A stretch of 64,000 bases of DNA, from contig JAFGCN010000009.1 in assembly GCA_016932615.1 (NCBI GenBank), positions 82,167 through 146,166 of the forward strand, in the 5' to 3' direction. Position 1 is the first letter of the stretch. Each line of letters opens with the position of its first letter. Below are positions 51,548 through 60,500 of the stretch, one piece after another. The position numbers and the translations under genes are program-made. A model generated the notes under the pieces. It was not told the DNA's origin, ran no database searches, and worked only from the letters and a program-made list of their open reading frames with translations. This DNA comes from Candidatus Aenigmatarchaeota archaeon (GTDB taxonomy: Archaea; Aenigmatarchaeota; Aenigmatarchaeia; QMZS01).

Positions 51548-51907
51548 TCATCCGTAATTAAGTACAATATTGTTGCCGTGTGCAGCATTTGCGTCACGGT
51601 GGCTATTGCTTCCATGAGCTGAATCATTGCAATGGCTTGAGGGTACACCGTCTGCATTGGAGTGGGAAGTGCCGCTGCCATGCCAGCCGGAATACCCCGA
51701 AGCTCCATTGCTGTGGCCACTGCTGTGTCCAGGATCACAATGGTCGTGTTTTGAGGAAATATTCGCCCCGGTCACCATATGTGAAACAACATTTAGGGCA
51801 TCAAGGCCTGCAAGCATCGCCCCTAAGGAAATCAGCACCTGCTTTTGCGCCCCGCCCTTCTCTTCCAGTATGAATGACCTAAGCTCTTTTTTGATGGCTG
51901 GAATCAT
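51548..51907 (-). CDS. Candidate modified-peptide precursor, HxsA-like, His/Ser/Gly/Asn-rich
   Basis: The 119-residue protein has a leader of about 50 residues (IKKELRSFILEEKGG followed by hydrophobic VLISLGAMLAGLDALNVV). A low-complexity tail at 52-112 is rich in Ser, His, Gly, Asn and Asp: about 10 His, 15 Ser and Cys at 57 and 93. H-x-S occurs at 61-63, 76-78 and 98-100, together with several SH pairs. In HxsABCD systems the precursor HxsA has such His-Xaa-Ser repeats. EEKGG before AQ and a hydrophobic stretch also resembles a class III prepilin signal. Gene location beside an HxsC-like gene supports the precursor role. Function is inferred. Confidence 0.6.
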   Translation of the reverse strand: MIPAIKKELRSFILEEKGGAQKQVLISLGAMLAGLDALNVVSHMVTGANISSKHDHCDPGHSSGHSNGASGYSGWHGSGTSHSNADGVPSSHCNDSAHGSNSHRDANAAHGNNIVLNYG

Positions 51908-51915
51908 AATATATA

Positions 51916-51921
51916 CTCCTC
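51916..51921 (-). promoter_or_regulatory. Strong Shine-Dalgarno site of the precursor candidate
   Basis: On the minus strand GAGGAG (within AAGAGGAGT) lies 8 bases before the ATG at 51907. Most genes here lack such a site and appear leaderless, so this suggests high translation of the precursor. Confidence 0.6.
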
Positions 51922-51975
51922 TTATTATAGTTTAGCCAAGTTCTTGCGGCACTATATTTTATCGGGAAATTATGT

Positions 51976-54900
51976 ATGGGGGCGCTTTTGGCGGCATCCT
52001 GTTTATCCAGGTATGCCCTTTTGGAAGGAGTGCGTAAATGCCGGTTGCTGCTGGCGCTTATTTTGCTTGCTGCACTGGCATTATTTGGCTATAATGGCCT
52101 TACGGGCTATTTTTTATTTTCTCAAGCCATTCCTCCTTCTGAAGTTTCAGGCGCTATTTCCGATAAGGATTTAGTTTCTTTGCAGGACGGGGTTTTTGCA
52201 GACCTCGGCTTCGAAAACCAGACTATTTTCTCAGCAACATTTGAGGTGGCCTCTTCTGGAAACTACCTCCTTGCCCTAGGAGCTTATTGCAATGATTCTT
52301 TAGGCCTGAGAATATTTCACCATTCCGATTGCATATATGATTCCGGACTTGAAAGCAGAGTTGAGGTGCCTTTAGAGCTTTCAGAAGGAAACCATACCTT
52401 TGAGTTCTATGTTGAGCAGCATTCTCCTGAAGTTCCTAGGACCTCTCCGGCAGTTATGACGGGATTTTTTCTGGAAGGTGAAGAGAATTTGGGGGAGGAA
52501 GGAGGCGGCGAAGGCGATTCGACAGAGCCCGAAAGTGGCACCAAAGAAACTGAAAACTCGGGGCCTTCAACAGAATCAGATGCTTCTTCAGATGAATGTG
52601 CTTCTTGTGGTGATTCTTCCTCTTCTTCTGAGGTTTTGTCCTATGAAGATTCTGAACCTTCGGCAGATAAAGGATTAGAATCTGAGGATGCGCCCGTTAG
52701 CGAAGAGGAATTGGATTTAACTGAACGGGATCTGCAGGATTCCACTTCAATAGTGGATGAGGAAAGCAGCCCTCTGGAAGATGCAGAAGAGGGCTCTGAA
52801 GGGCTTCCGGTGGTTGATATCATCCCAGAGACTCCCTTGGCAGAGGACTCTTCCCCGGGGTCAGGATATGATGAGGTTAACCAGAATGCTGGCGAGACTG
52901 TATCTGAAGAGAGTGAGCCCTTGCTACAGCATGCGGCCGATTTTAATGATTCGAAGGTTTCGGGCGAGGGCGCGGAATTGGAACCCTTGAATATTTCTGA
53001 GTTAAATCTAACGGATGATGTGGGCTTTGAAGAGGAGGAAAACCTGCCAGGAGATAATATGCTGCAGAATGATACTGAGAGCAATTTGAGTGAATCTGGC
53101 GATGTGAATGGTTCTGCCTCTGGCTCTGGTGAGCTGCCAGTTGAGTTGACGGAGGAGCCCGGTGAGGAATTGGCTGGGGATTCGGGCGTATTAGACACAA
53201 ACCTTTCCGAGCCGCCAGGAAATGTCTCTGGCGAAGTCGAGAGCCAGCGCATACTTTTAAGGATAGACTATATTCTGCTTTTGCCAAAACAGGAAATTCC
53301 TTCACAGGAAAACCTTACTGGGCTGGCTCCTGAGAACGATACCTTCATAAACCAGACTCTGCAAAATGAAACTCCGGAATTACTTAATGAAACTAACGAA
53401 ACTTTCCTGATTAATGAAACTGCACTCCTAAATGATACTGAGTTTCCCAGTCAGGAGCCAAAGTTCATTGTTGAGTCAGAGTTGATACAGGGAGAAGTTT
53501 TATTGGGGCATCCAGTTTCCTGGAAGAAAATTATCAAGCTCTCCAATCCATCAAACCAGACCCTTTCTGAAGAGCTTCTCTTGGAAGTTCCCGCAGATGC
53601 CCTGGAGGTTAGGGTTTTCCTGAACGGGGACGAAATTCCCTATGAGGAACCAATGGGTGTTTTGGTTGTTTCCGAAGAATCTGCCTTGGTTGAGGTTGAA
53701 TTTGAGACAGCACCACTGGAAGTTGAGCTTTTTGAAGATGAAATTCTGCTGTCCGAAGTTTTGCCTCCGGAGGCAGAAAATATCGAGGTCTTTGAGAGGG
53801 GACAGAGAAAGCATGTTTTTCGGACAAGGTTGGATGTTGATAAGAGGATTGTGCTCCGGGAGAAAAAGCTGCGCCTTTCACAAAAGTCCTCTCTTCCTTA
53901 CCAAAATGTCTCCCTCAACATTTCGGACTTTTTTGGAGACCTTGAGGGGAAATTGGAAGTTGGCTCAGGAAATAATGCCTTTTTAGCGGATTCCGGGCCT
54001 GGAAGGGATAGGCAAATACTGATTTCGGAGATTTCCGGGATAAAGGACCTTCCGGAGCAGGCAGAGGGCAGGCCGGAGAAAAAATCTCCGGGAAGAATGA
54101 GCTCTTTTTCCGAAGACCCGGGTGAAGTTTTGCCTTCAGACCTCTTGGAGAATGGCTCTCAGGAAAATTTTACGGGAGCTGAGCTTGTTCTGGTGCCAGG
54201 AGGTGGCGAGAATGGCACGGTGGTGATTTCCTTGACTGGACAGGCCATTCAGGGTAGGGCTGCTGTGGGAGAGCCCGTGACGTGGAACCTATCCTATGAA
54301 TCATTGCAGGTTTTATATGAAACTTCTGCACCTAGCACAGAGGTAAAAACTAGGTCTGGAGGAATCCTAGTGCGCGTGTTTTCCAATGTCTCAATGCACT
54401 ATCAAAATGTTTCTGCTTCTGTGGCTCTCCCAAACAGTGCTTCTCAGCCCAAGATATATCACCTTCGTGATGGAGTAAGAGTGGAGGTTACCACGCAGCC
54501 AGAGTACTCGGTAGACTACCTGGACCAAAACAATGATTCTCTTTATGACCTGCTTGTGTGGGATGTTCCTCAGCTTTCGGAGCAGGAGTTTGAGATAGAC
54601 CTTGTCATACTGAATGTGCAGTCTTACCCGATAGTGGGTCTTAATTGGACGGTCATGTTTAACACAACGGGTACTGCAAACCTGACCATAACCGCTGTAG
54701 ATGGAACAACCTGGACCAATTTTTCTGAGCTTTCCAGCGACGAAAGCCCGGAATACGGCTATGACCTGAAGTTTTTGGAATTGAGGTGTGGCGACGAGCC
54801 AGTCGCCTATGGATGGCAAGGGGATTCTGTTTTTGTGGAGAACTATTCCTGCAATTCAACCGGATTTGAAACTTCAAAAGTCCTTAGCGCAGGAAAGCAC

Positions 54901-55605
54901 GACATTGAGTTTAAGTTTGGGGAGGTCATTGCCTATGCTCACAACAATGCCTTGACAGAGGAGCCCTGGTGTTATGACGGCTCGGGGTATGACTGCAAAG
55001 TTAATTGTACGCACAGGGCATATGTGTGCGACAATCAGACATGGAATTCCACTTGCCGAATTGTCATGTATGATCGGAGGGGATACTGCAATGACAGCAC
55101 GGCATTAGAAAGCACCATAGACATGACCTCATGCACAAACTGGGACAATCCTGAGGCCTGCCTTCAGGTAGGAACTTTACCGAACTATTTCTATGCCTGG
55201 GCACATCACCAGGACCAGGGCTCTTCCACCAGCTTATATATGAACACCACAGACAACATGAATGGCGACACCTGCCAGGGCCACTGTGAGTGCAAGGCAG
55301 GGCAAAGCAGATGGGCAATTGGCGGAGAGACGGCAAGCACGAACTGCTGCGGTGATGATGCAAGCGAGTACCGGATTGTTTCCAACTATGGCACGGGGAT
55401 GGACGGCTCACCAGACAATACCGACGCCTGCTGCACGGCAAGCAACAAATGTGTGGATAATGGCAGTTGCTATAGTTCCACAGCATCTTTTGATGCAGAC
55501 GGCGACGGCGACACCGATTACTGCAATGCTGGGACCTGGGTTGACTGCAACTCTGCAGCAAACTGCCCGTCAGGCATGACTTGCAGTTCCAACAACTGCG
55601 TGTAA
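51976..55605 (+). CDS. Large surface protein A, acidic Ser/Glu-rich with C-terminal Cys-rich module
   Basis: The 1209-residue protein has a hydrophobic N-terminal segment (LLLALILLAALALFGYNG, residues 24-41) as signal or anchor. Next come a jelly-roll-like part (ATFEVASSGNYLLALGAYC), a long acidic Ser/Glu/Asp-rich low-complexity stretch (about 165-460), and many Asn-x-Ser/Thr sites. The last 340 residues contain the module shared with the next two genes: SYPIVGLNWTVMF, KHDIEFKFG, CYDGSG, CTNWDNPEACL, GDTCQGHCECKAG, CCGDDASEY and DADGDGDTDYC. The function is probably cell-surface architecture or adhesion. Start ATG 51976 is divergent from the precursor gene. Confidence 0.75.
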   Translation: MGALLAASCLSRYALLEGVRKCRLLLALILLAALALFGYNGLTGYFLFSQAIPPSEVSGAISDKDLVSLQDGVFADLGFENQTIFSATFEVASSGNYLLALGAYCNDSLGLRIFHHSDCIYDSGLESRVEVPLELSEGNHTFEFYVEQHSPEVPRTSPAVMTGFFLEGEENLGEEGGGEGDSTEPESGTKETENSGPSTESDASSDECASCGDSSSSSEVLSYEDSEPSADKGLESEDAPVSEEELDLTERDLQDSTSIVDEESSPLEDAEEGSEGLPVVDIIPETPLAEDSSPGSGYDEVNQNAGETVSEESEPLLQHAADFNDSKVSGEGAELEPLNISELNLTDDVGFEEEENLPGDNMLQNDTESNLSESGDVNGSASGSGELPVELTEEPGEELAGDSGVLDTNLSEPPGNVSGEVESQRILLRIDYILLLPKQEIPSQENLTGLAPENDTFINQTLQNETPELLNETNETFLINETALLNDTEFPSQEPKFIVESELIQGEVLLGHPVSWKKIIKLSNPSNQTLSEELLLEVPADALEVRVFLNGDEIPYEEPMGVLVVSEESALVEVEFETAPLEVELFEDEILLSEVLPPEAENIEVFERGQRKHVFRTRLDVDKRIVLREKKLRLSQKSSLPYQNVSLNISDFFGDLEGKLEVGSGNNAFLADSGPGRDRQILISEISGIKDLPEQAEGRPEKKSPGRMSSFSEDPGEVLPSDLLENGSQENFTGAELVLVPGGGENGTVVISLTGQAIQGRAAVGEPVTWNLSYESLQVLYETSAPSTEVKTRSGGILVRVFSNVSMHYQNVSASVALPNSASQPKIYHLRDGVRVEVTTQPEYSVDYLDQNNDSLYDLLVWDVPQLSEQEFEIDLVILNVQSYPIVGLNWTVMFNTTGTANLTITAVDGTTWTNFSELSSDESPEYGYDLKFLELRCGDEPVAYGWQGDSVFVENYSCNSTGFETSKVLSAGKHDIEFKFGEVIAYAHNNALTEEPWCYDGSGYDCKVNCTHRAYVCDNQTWNSTCRIVMYDRRGYCNDSTALESTIDMTSCTNWDNPEACLQVGTLPNYFYAWAHHQDQGSSTSLYMNTTDNMNGDTCQGHCECKAGQSRWAIGGETASTNCCGDDASEYRIVSNYGTGMDGSPDNTDACCTASNKCVDNGSCYSSTASFDADGDGDTDYCNAGTWVDCNSAANCPSGMTCSSNNCV
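55491..55605 (+). repeat. 115-bp near-identical repeat, copy 1 (3' end of surface protein A gene)
   Basis: It matches 56621-56735 with 7 differences counted by eye, and both end at the stop codon. It encodes the DADGDGDTDYCNAGTWVDCN tail. Recent duplication or gene conversion is likely. Confidence 0.85.
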
Positions 55606-55628
55606 ACCTTTCCTAAATAGGTATTATT

Positions 55629-56735
55629 ATGGTGGCTGTTCAAAGGAGGCAGATTCTGGCAGCGTTTGCGGTAGTTACAATTGGGATGGGCATTCTTTAT
55701 TTTGGGGGATCAGGATTCTTGCAGGGCTTTTTCGTTGGACCAGATGAGGCCGAGCCGGTAAACCTATGGATAGTCAATCACCAGAGTTACCCAAATATTG
55801 GGGGGAACTGGACTGTCGTGTTTTTTACGAATGGCACAGCGAACCTTACGGTACGCCCAATAAACGGGACCTATTATGGAGAAGATATTAACTTCCTTGA
55901 AGTCCGCTGTATGGGGAAGCTAGTAGCGCCGACATACCTTGGCGAATATGTATTTTTTGAAAATTACTTCTGCGAAGGCGCAAGCACAGAAACTTCGCAG
56001 GTTGTAAGCTTTGGGCGGCATGATATAGAGTTTTCGTTTGGCACCATCTTGGATATCGCCCATAATGGGGCCTTATATACTCTACCCCGTAACTGCGTAG
56101 ACGGCTCAGGTGAAACCTGTAGCGATTACTGCTCCCTCAGGGTTTATGTTTGCGACACGGCATCCCCCTGCACCACCCGAATAGTCATGACCGAAAAGAG
56201 AGGCAGTTGTTCTGACAGCACATGGTATGAGCAGGCGTTTGACCCCTCATCATGCACTAATTTTGACAACCCGGAGGTGTGCCTTGGAGCTGGCTCAAAC
56301 CCGAACTATTTTTATATATGGGCAAGAAGCGGAGATTATGAACAAACCTCAAATATAGGCCAGCTTTATGCCTTTTCCACAAATGACCTTGATGGTGACA
56401 CCTGCCAGGGCCATTGTGACTGTATAGCAGGCCAACTTCGTTGGAATATTGGGGGGGAAGTAGCATCTACAAGCTGCTGCGGCGATGATTCTGGGGAGTA
56501 TCGAGTGCAACAGGTATTTGGGACGGGAATGGATGGTTTGGCAGACGAAACAGATGCCTGCTGCACGGCAAGCAATTCGTGCGTTAATTATGGCAACTGC
56601 TATTCGACGGCTTCCAGCGTTGATGCAGACGGCGACGGCGACACAGATTACTGCAATGCTGGAACCTGGGTTGACTGCAACTCTGCAGCAAACTGCCCAT
56701 CAGGCATGACTTGCACTTCGAATAATTGCGTGTAA
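55629..56735 (+). CDS. Surface protein B, membrane-anchored Cys-rich module protein
   Basis: After an N-terminal hydrophobic segment (ILAAFAVVTIGMGILYFGGSG, residues 9-29) it contains essentially the same module as the C-terminal part of surface protein A: SYPNIGGNWTVVF, FGRHDIEFSFG, CVDGSGETCSDYC, CTNFDNPEVCL, GDTCQGHCDCIAG, CCGDDSGEY and DADGDGDTDYC. The Asp-rich DADGDGDTD run looks like a calcium-binding loop. It appears to be a short, single-module version of the surface protein family. Confidence 0.75.
   Translation: MVAVQRRQILAAFAVVTIGMGILYFGGSGFLQGFFVGPDEAEPVNLWIVNHQSYPNIGGNWTVVFFTNGTANLTVRPINGTYYGEDINFLEVRCMGKLVAPTYLGEYVFFENYFCEGASTETSQVVSFGRHDIEFSFGTILDIAHNGALYTLPRNCVDGSGETCSDYCSLRVYVCDTASPCTTRIVMTEKRGSCSDSTWYEQAFDPSSCTNFDNPEVCLGAGSNPNYFYIWARSGDYEQTSNIGQLYAFSTNDLDGDTCQGHCDCIAGQLRWNIGGEVASTSCCGDDSGEYRVQQVFGTGMDGLADETDACCTASNSCVNYGNCYSTASSVDADGDGDTDYCNAGTWVDCNSAANCPSGMTCTSNNCV
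56621..56735 (+). repeat. 115-bp near-identical repeat, copy 2 (3' end of surface protein B gene)
   Basis: Partner of 55491-55605; see there. The third gene has only a diverged version of this segment (DSDADGDDDEDVC). Confidence 0.85.
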
Positions 56736-57096
56736 TTCTTCTTATTTGGTTTTTTGCCCCATTAGCTTGATGCCCACAGCGCTTCAGAATTTTTGAGACA
56801 GAGCGGCATTTTAACATATCCTCTAAGGGACTGAAACCTTGGACCCAAAGCCATTTTCTCTGAAGGGGCATATTCTGCCAAATCTGCAGGTTATGGACTA
56901 TCTTCATCGGGAGTTTTCATTTTAGTGTGATCGGTTCACGTCCAGGATTGCCTTTGGCATTGAAACGATTTGGGATCATTCCCCATCCAGCACCAGTACC
57001 GTTTAATAGGCGGTCTGGCTCTGGTTTGTCCACTTATTGCCTTTAACTATAGAATGCAAATTTAGTTATTGGATGGACATATGTGTCCAACAGACC
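56736..57096. other. Intergenic stretch of 361 bases between surface protein B and the regulators
   Basis: No convincing gene is seen in any frame; short frames are broken and not conserved-looking. It holds the palindrome at 57069-57090 near its right end and otherwise nothing I can identify. It may contain the promoter of the regulator operon. Confidence 0.5.
57069..57090. promoter_or_regulatory. Palindromic operator candidate before the winged-helix genes
   Basis: GGACATATGTGTCC at 57075-57088 is an inverted repeat (GGACA/TGTCC) extended by TTGG and CCAA. It lies about 8 bases before the ATG at 57097, a good place for autoregulation by the encoded regulators. Confidence 0.45.
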
Positions 57097-57300
57097 ATGG
57101 ACATAGAGCATAGAATACTTGAAATATTGGAAAAAAACAGTGAAGGGGTTACCTTACTGGAGCTTGCCAGCTGGATTGAGGTGCACAGGCATACGCTGAC
57201 AAAGTATGTCTACAAGCTGGAGGGTGAAAACCGGATAAAGATAAGGAAGGTGGGCATTGCCAAGCTCTGCTATCTGGCGGATAGGGGGTGCAGCAGATGA
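57097..57300 (+). CDS. Winged-helix DNA-binding protein (copy 1)
   Basis: The 67-residue protein MDIEHRILEILEKNSEG, with VTLLELASWIEVHRHTLTKY as the helix-turn-helix and VYKLEGENRIKIRKVG as the wing, is a small wHTH regulator. The frame is open upstream to 57037, but the ATG at 57097 fits the fold start. It shares the ATGA overlap with a paralogue copy downstream. Likely role is control of the surface-protein operon. Confidence 0.7.
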   Translation: MDIEHRILEILEKNSEGVTLLELASWIEVHRHTLTKYVYKLEGENRIKIRKVGIAKLCYLADRGCSR

Positions 57301-57560
57301 ATGGAATCGAGAAGCGGATTGTAGAGCTTTTGAAAACTGAACGTGGCGGTCTTAATATTTCCTCTATTTCGAGGCGCCTTGGAGTCGAGAGAGTGACTCT
57401 CACAAACCACCTTTACCGGCTCATGGGGAGCAAAACAATAAGGATGCACCCCACAGGGAATGAAAAATTGTGTTTTCTTGAGGATACCTTGGCAAAGGAC
57501 TGCCTGCAAAGAAATGTTCTGCCCTTATTATTGGCAGAGGGGTTTGAAGATGGTGACTAA
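57297..57560 (+). CDS. Winged-helix DNA-binding protein (copy 2)
   Basis: The 87-residue protein MNGIEKRIVELLKTERGGLN has helix-turn-helix ISSISRRLGVERVTLTNHLY and the same KLCFL strand as copy 1 (KLCYL). It is a paralogue in tandem, translationally coupled to copy 1 by ATGA. Its stop lies 8 bases past the ATG of the giant surface gene, an 11-base overlap, so all three genes probably form one operon. Confidence 0.7.
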   Translation: MNGIEKRIVELLKTERGGLNISSISRRLGVERVTLTNHLYRLMGSKTIRMHPTGNEKLCFLEDTLAKDCLQRNVLPLLLAEGFEDGD

Positions 57561-60500
57561 GTGGGCTTTTTTTGGGATTCTGGTTCTTGTTGCAGTCTGT
57601 TCAATGCCTCTTATTGTCTGGGGGCAGGTTTGTGGCGACGGTTCAGGATCAGACTGCTCTACCAACTGCTCTAACCGAGTCTATGTTTGTGATGCCGATA
57701 GCTCCTGCTCAACTTACCAAGTGATGAATCAGGAAACGATAGCATGTTCTGACTCTACCTGGGCAGACAGCCAGTTTGACCCTTCGTCAAGCACAAACTG
57801 GGACAATACCGGAAGCTGCCTTGTAGGCAGGATTCCAAATTATTTTTATGGTTGGGCAATGGAAGATGATTATGACGATACTGGAACCCTGCGCTTATTC
57901 TCGACAAATGATATGGACGGCGACCTGTATACCCAGCACTGCAGCTGCCTGAAGGGTACTGGGTTTTGGGCTTTAGGGGGTGAATTGGCTTCCTCGTATT
58001 GTTGCGGCGATGATATTGATGAGCACAAGATTACGTCTACTGCAGGTACTGGAATGGATTTGTCTCTGCTCGACTCGACTGCCTGTTGCGACCGTTCAAC
58101 AGACTGCACGTATGAGGACGTCTGCACTGGCAGGGACTCTGATAGTGATGCTGACGGCGATGATGATGAGGATGTCTGCACTTATTCTACCACAAAAACT
58201 GACACCTTTGACACCAAGAATACTTCTTTTTGGACTTTTGACGACAGTTTCCAGACCGTGCCATTTGACCTGAGCGGCGAGAACGTGCTTAAGATGTGGG
58301 GGAATGGCACGTCTTATAAAACGGTGTATCAGACAACACCTGACATTACTGACGGTGAGGAAGTGTATCTTGAATTCCAGCGGACGGCCACTAGCAGCTG
58401 GCATATCGCTGCTTTGGAACCGTCTGACAGTTCTCTTCGATGGTGCCTTCAGGAGGATAATAGTGGAAATATCCGGGTTCAGTACTATGACGGTGTCGGG
58501 TGGTACAACCCAAAGACCTTAATTTCAGGTGCTGAAACGGGAGTGTGGTATGGCGCGATTCTTGGAGTTGACGGGGGAAATGCCTACATGAAGGTATGGA
58601 AGCTCAGTAACCCTTCAGTGTATGGAGAGTATTCTCACAGGATGCATCCCGGTGTTACCTGGAGGTTTAGGGCCTGGCAATATCAAACAACAGTTGGATA
58701 TATCGACAACTTCCAGATAAGGACTTCAAGCGTCTGGAAGGACTGTGCAATCGATGCACACTGCAAGATGGGGCAGTACTGCTCCTCAAATAATTGCGCG
58801 AGCGTCGCGAACCCCGAAAGCGTTCCTGATGCCAAGACAGACCAGCCTCTTAATTCAGAGCTTGGCGAAGTAAACGTTTCGCTTTCGGGAACGCTTCCTA
58901 CTGGCTACAGTTACCTTCTGTCGGAAATCTATCCTTATCCCCGAAACCTCACCTTCACAACTTCTTCTTCATATGCGCACACTTCCCTCGAAGACAATTT
59001 GAATTACTGCTATCGCTCAAGGGTTCAGGATAAACTCAATGGCTATGACCATCACAGTGACTGGGATTACGGCTCCCTTTCAAGCGGGCTTGTAGGGCAC
59101 TGGATTTTTGAGGAAGGGACGGGCACAACGGTGCACGACCAGTCGGGGAACAGCCGCACCGGGACTGCTGTTGGGAGCCCTACCTGGCAGAGCAATACGA
59201 TTGCTGGCGATTATTGCATGGATTTTGACGGGACAGATTCATATGTCCAGGTTACGGACGCTTCTTCACTGCGGCTTACGGGCACAGATTTCTCTATTGA
59301 GTTTTTTGCCAAGCTGAACGAAACGCCTAGTGTATGGAGAGGCGTTCTTTTCAAGACTGACTATGCTGGGGGCTGGATGGTCTATCATGATGGCTCTCGC
59401 ATGGCACTAAGAATCTATCAGGCCGCAAGCACAAGTGACGAGGTCAATATCCTTAATAGCGAACTTAACCTTAATGGTTGGAACCATGTGGCTTATACCT
59501 ACAAATCCTCCACAAAGGAATTAAAGGCTTACCTTAATGGGAAATATCTGCGCGGTGGCACTTACCAAAATACCACTGTGGGTTCTTATACGGGAAACCT
59601 CTTCATGGGGTCTTCAGGGACAACAGCAAACTCGCAGAACTTCCCCGGAAACCTGGATGACGTGCGTATCTACACACGCATATTATCAGAAACCGAAATT
59701 GAGGCCTCAGCTATGGAGGGGCAATGGAGAAATGGCGCCTCAATGTCTGCAACGGTCTGCGACTCGACCCCCGACAGGACTGGACCCTCTACTTCCAACC
59801 TTACTGCCGAAGGTGACAACACCAATAACTTGGTGCAGCTGAACTGGACCTGGTCAGATGATGAGATAATGCCGGATGCCGACAATAACGGGCTTGTCGG
59901 CAGGTGGGACTTTGAGGAAGGAATTGGGCTTATTGCAAAGGACAATTCCGGAAACGGATATGATGGAAATCTTACTAATGGTCCTGCCTGGATTTCGGGG
60001 GTTCACGGGGACTTTGCGCTGGATTTTGATGGAGTAAATAAGTATGTTGATCTTGGCAATCCCTCATCTTTTCCGAACGGTACTTCTGCGAGGACGATGT
60101 GCGCATGGGCGAAAACGAATACTGTATCGAGCAACTACCGATGGGTTTTTGCATATGGCAGTGCTTCAGTAAGCCAAGCGATGTTTATAGGGTTGAATGG
60201 TGCGACTCTATATGGTGGAGGATACGGCGATGACGTTACCTTTTCGAATTTCTGGGAAATCAACGTATGGAAACATGTTTGCTTGGTTTACGATGGGACC
60301 TACGCAAGCCTTTATGGTAATGGTGTTCTTTTATCTGGGCCTACTGCAAAAACATGGAGCCTTATTAAAAGCAAGGCATATGTCGGAAGGCAGATAAATG
60401 ATGCTGAATATTGGAATGGCACAATCGACGACATCCGAATCTACAACCGAACTCTTTCAGCAGACGAAATCAGGAACCTGATGCTTGTCGGCCAGTGGCA

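Noticed and set aside
52641..53252. 203-residue minus-strand Ser/Pro-rich frame
   Set aside because: It is the antisense shadow of the acidic low-complexity part of surface protein A.
56736..57096. Possible decayed transposase in the intergenic gap
   Set aside because: No transposase motif, inverted terminal repeat or target duplication could be seen.
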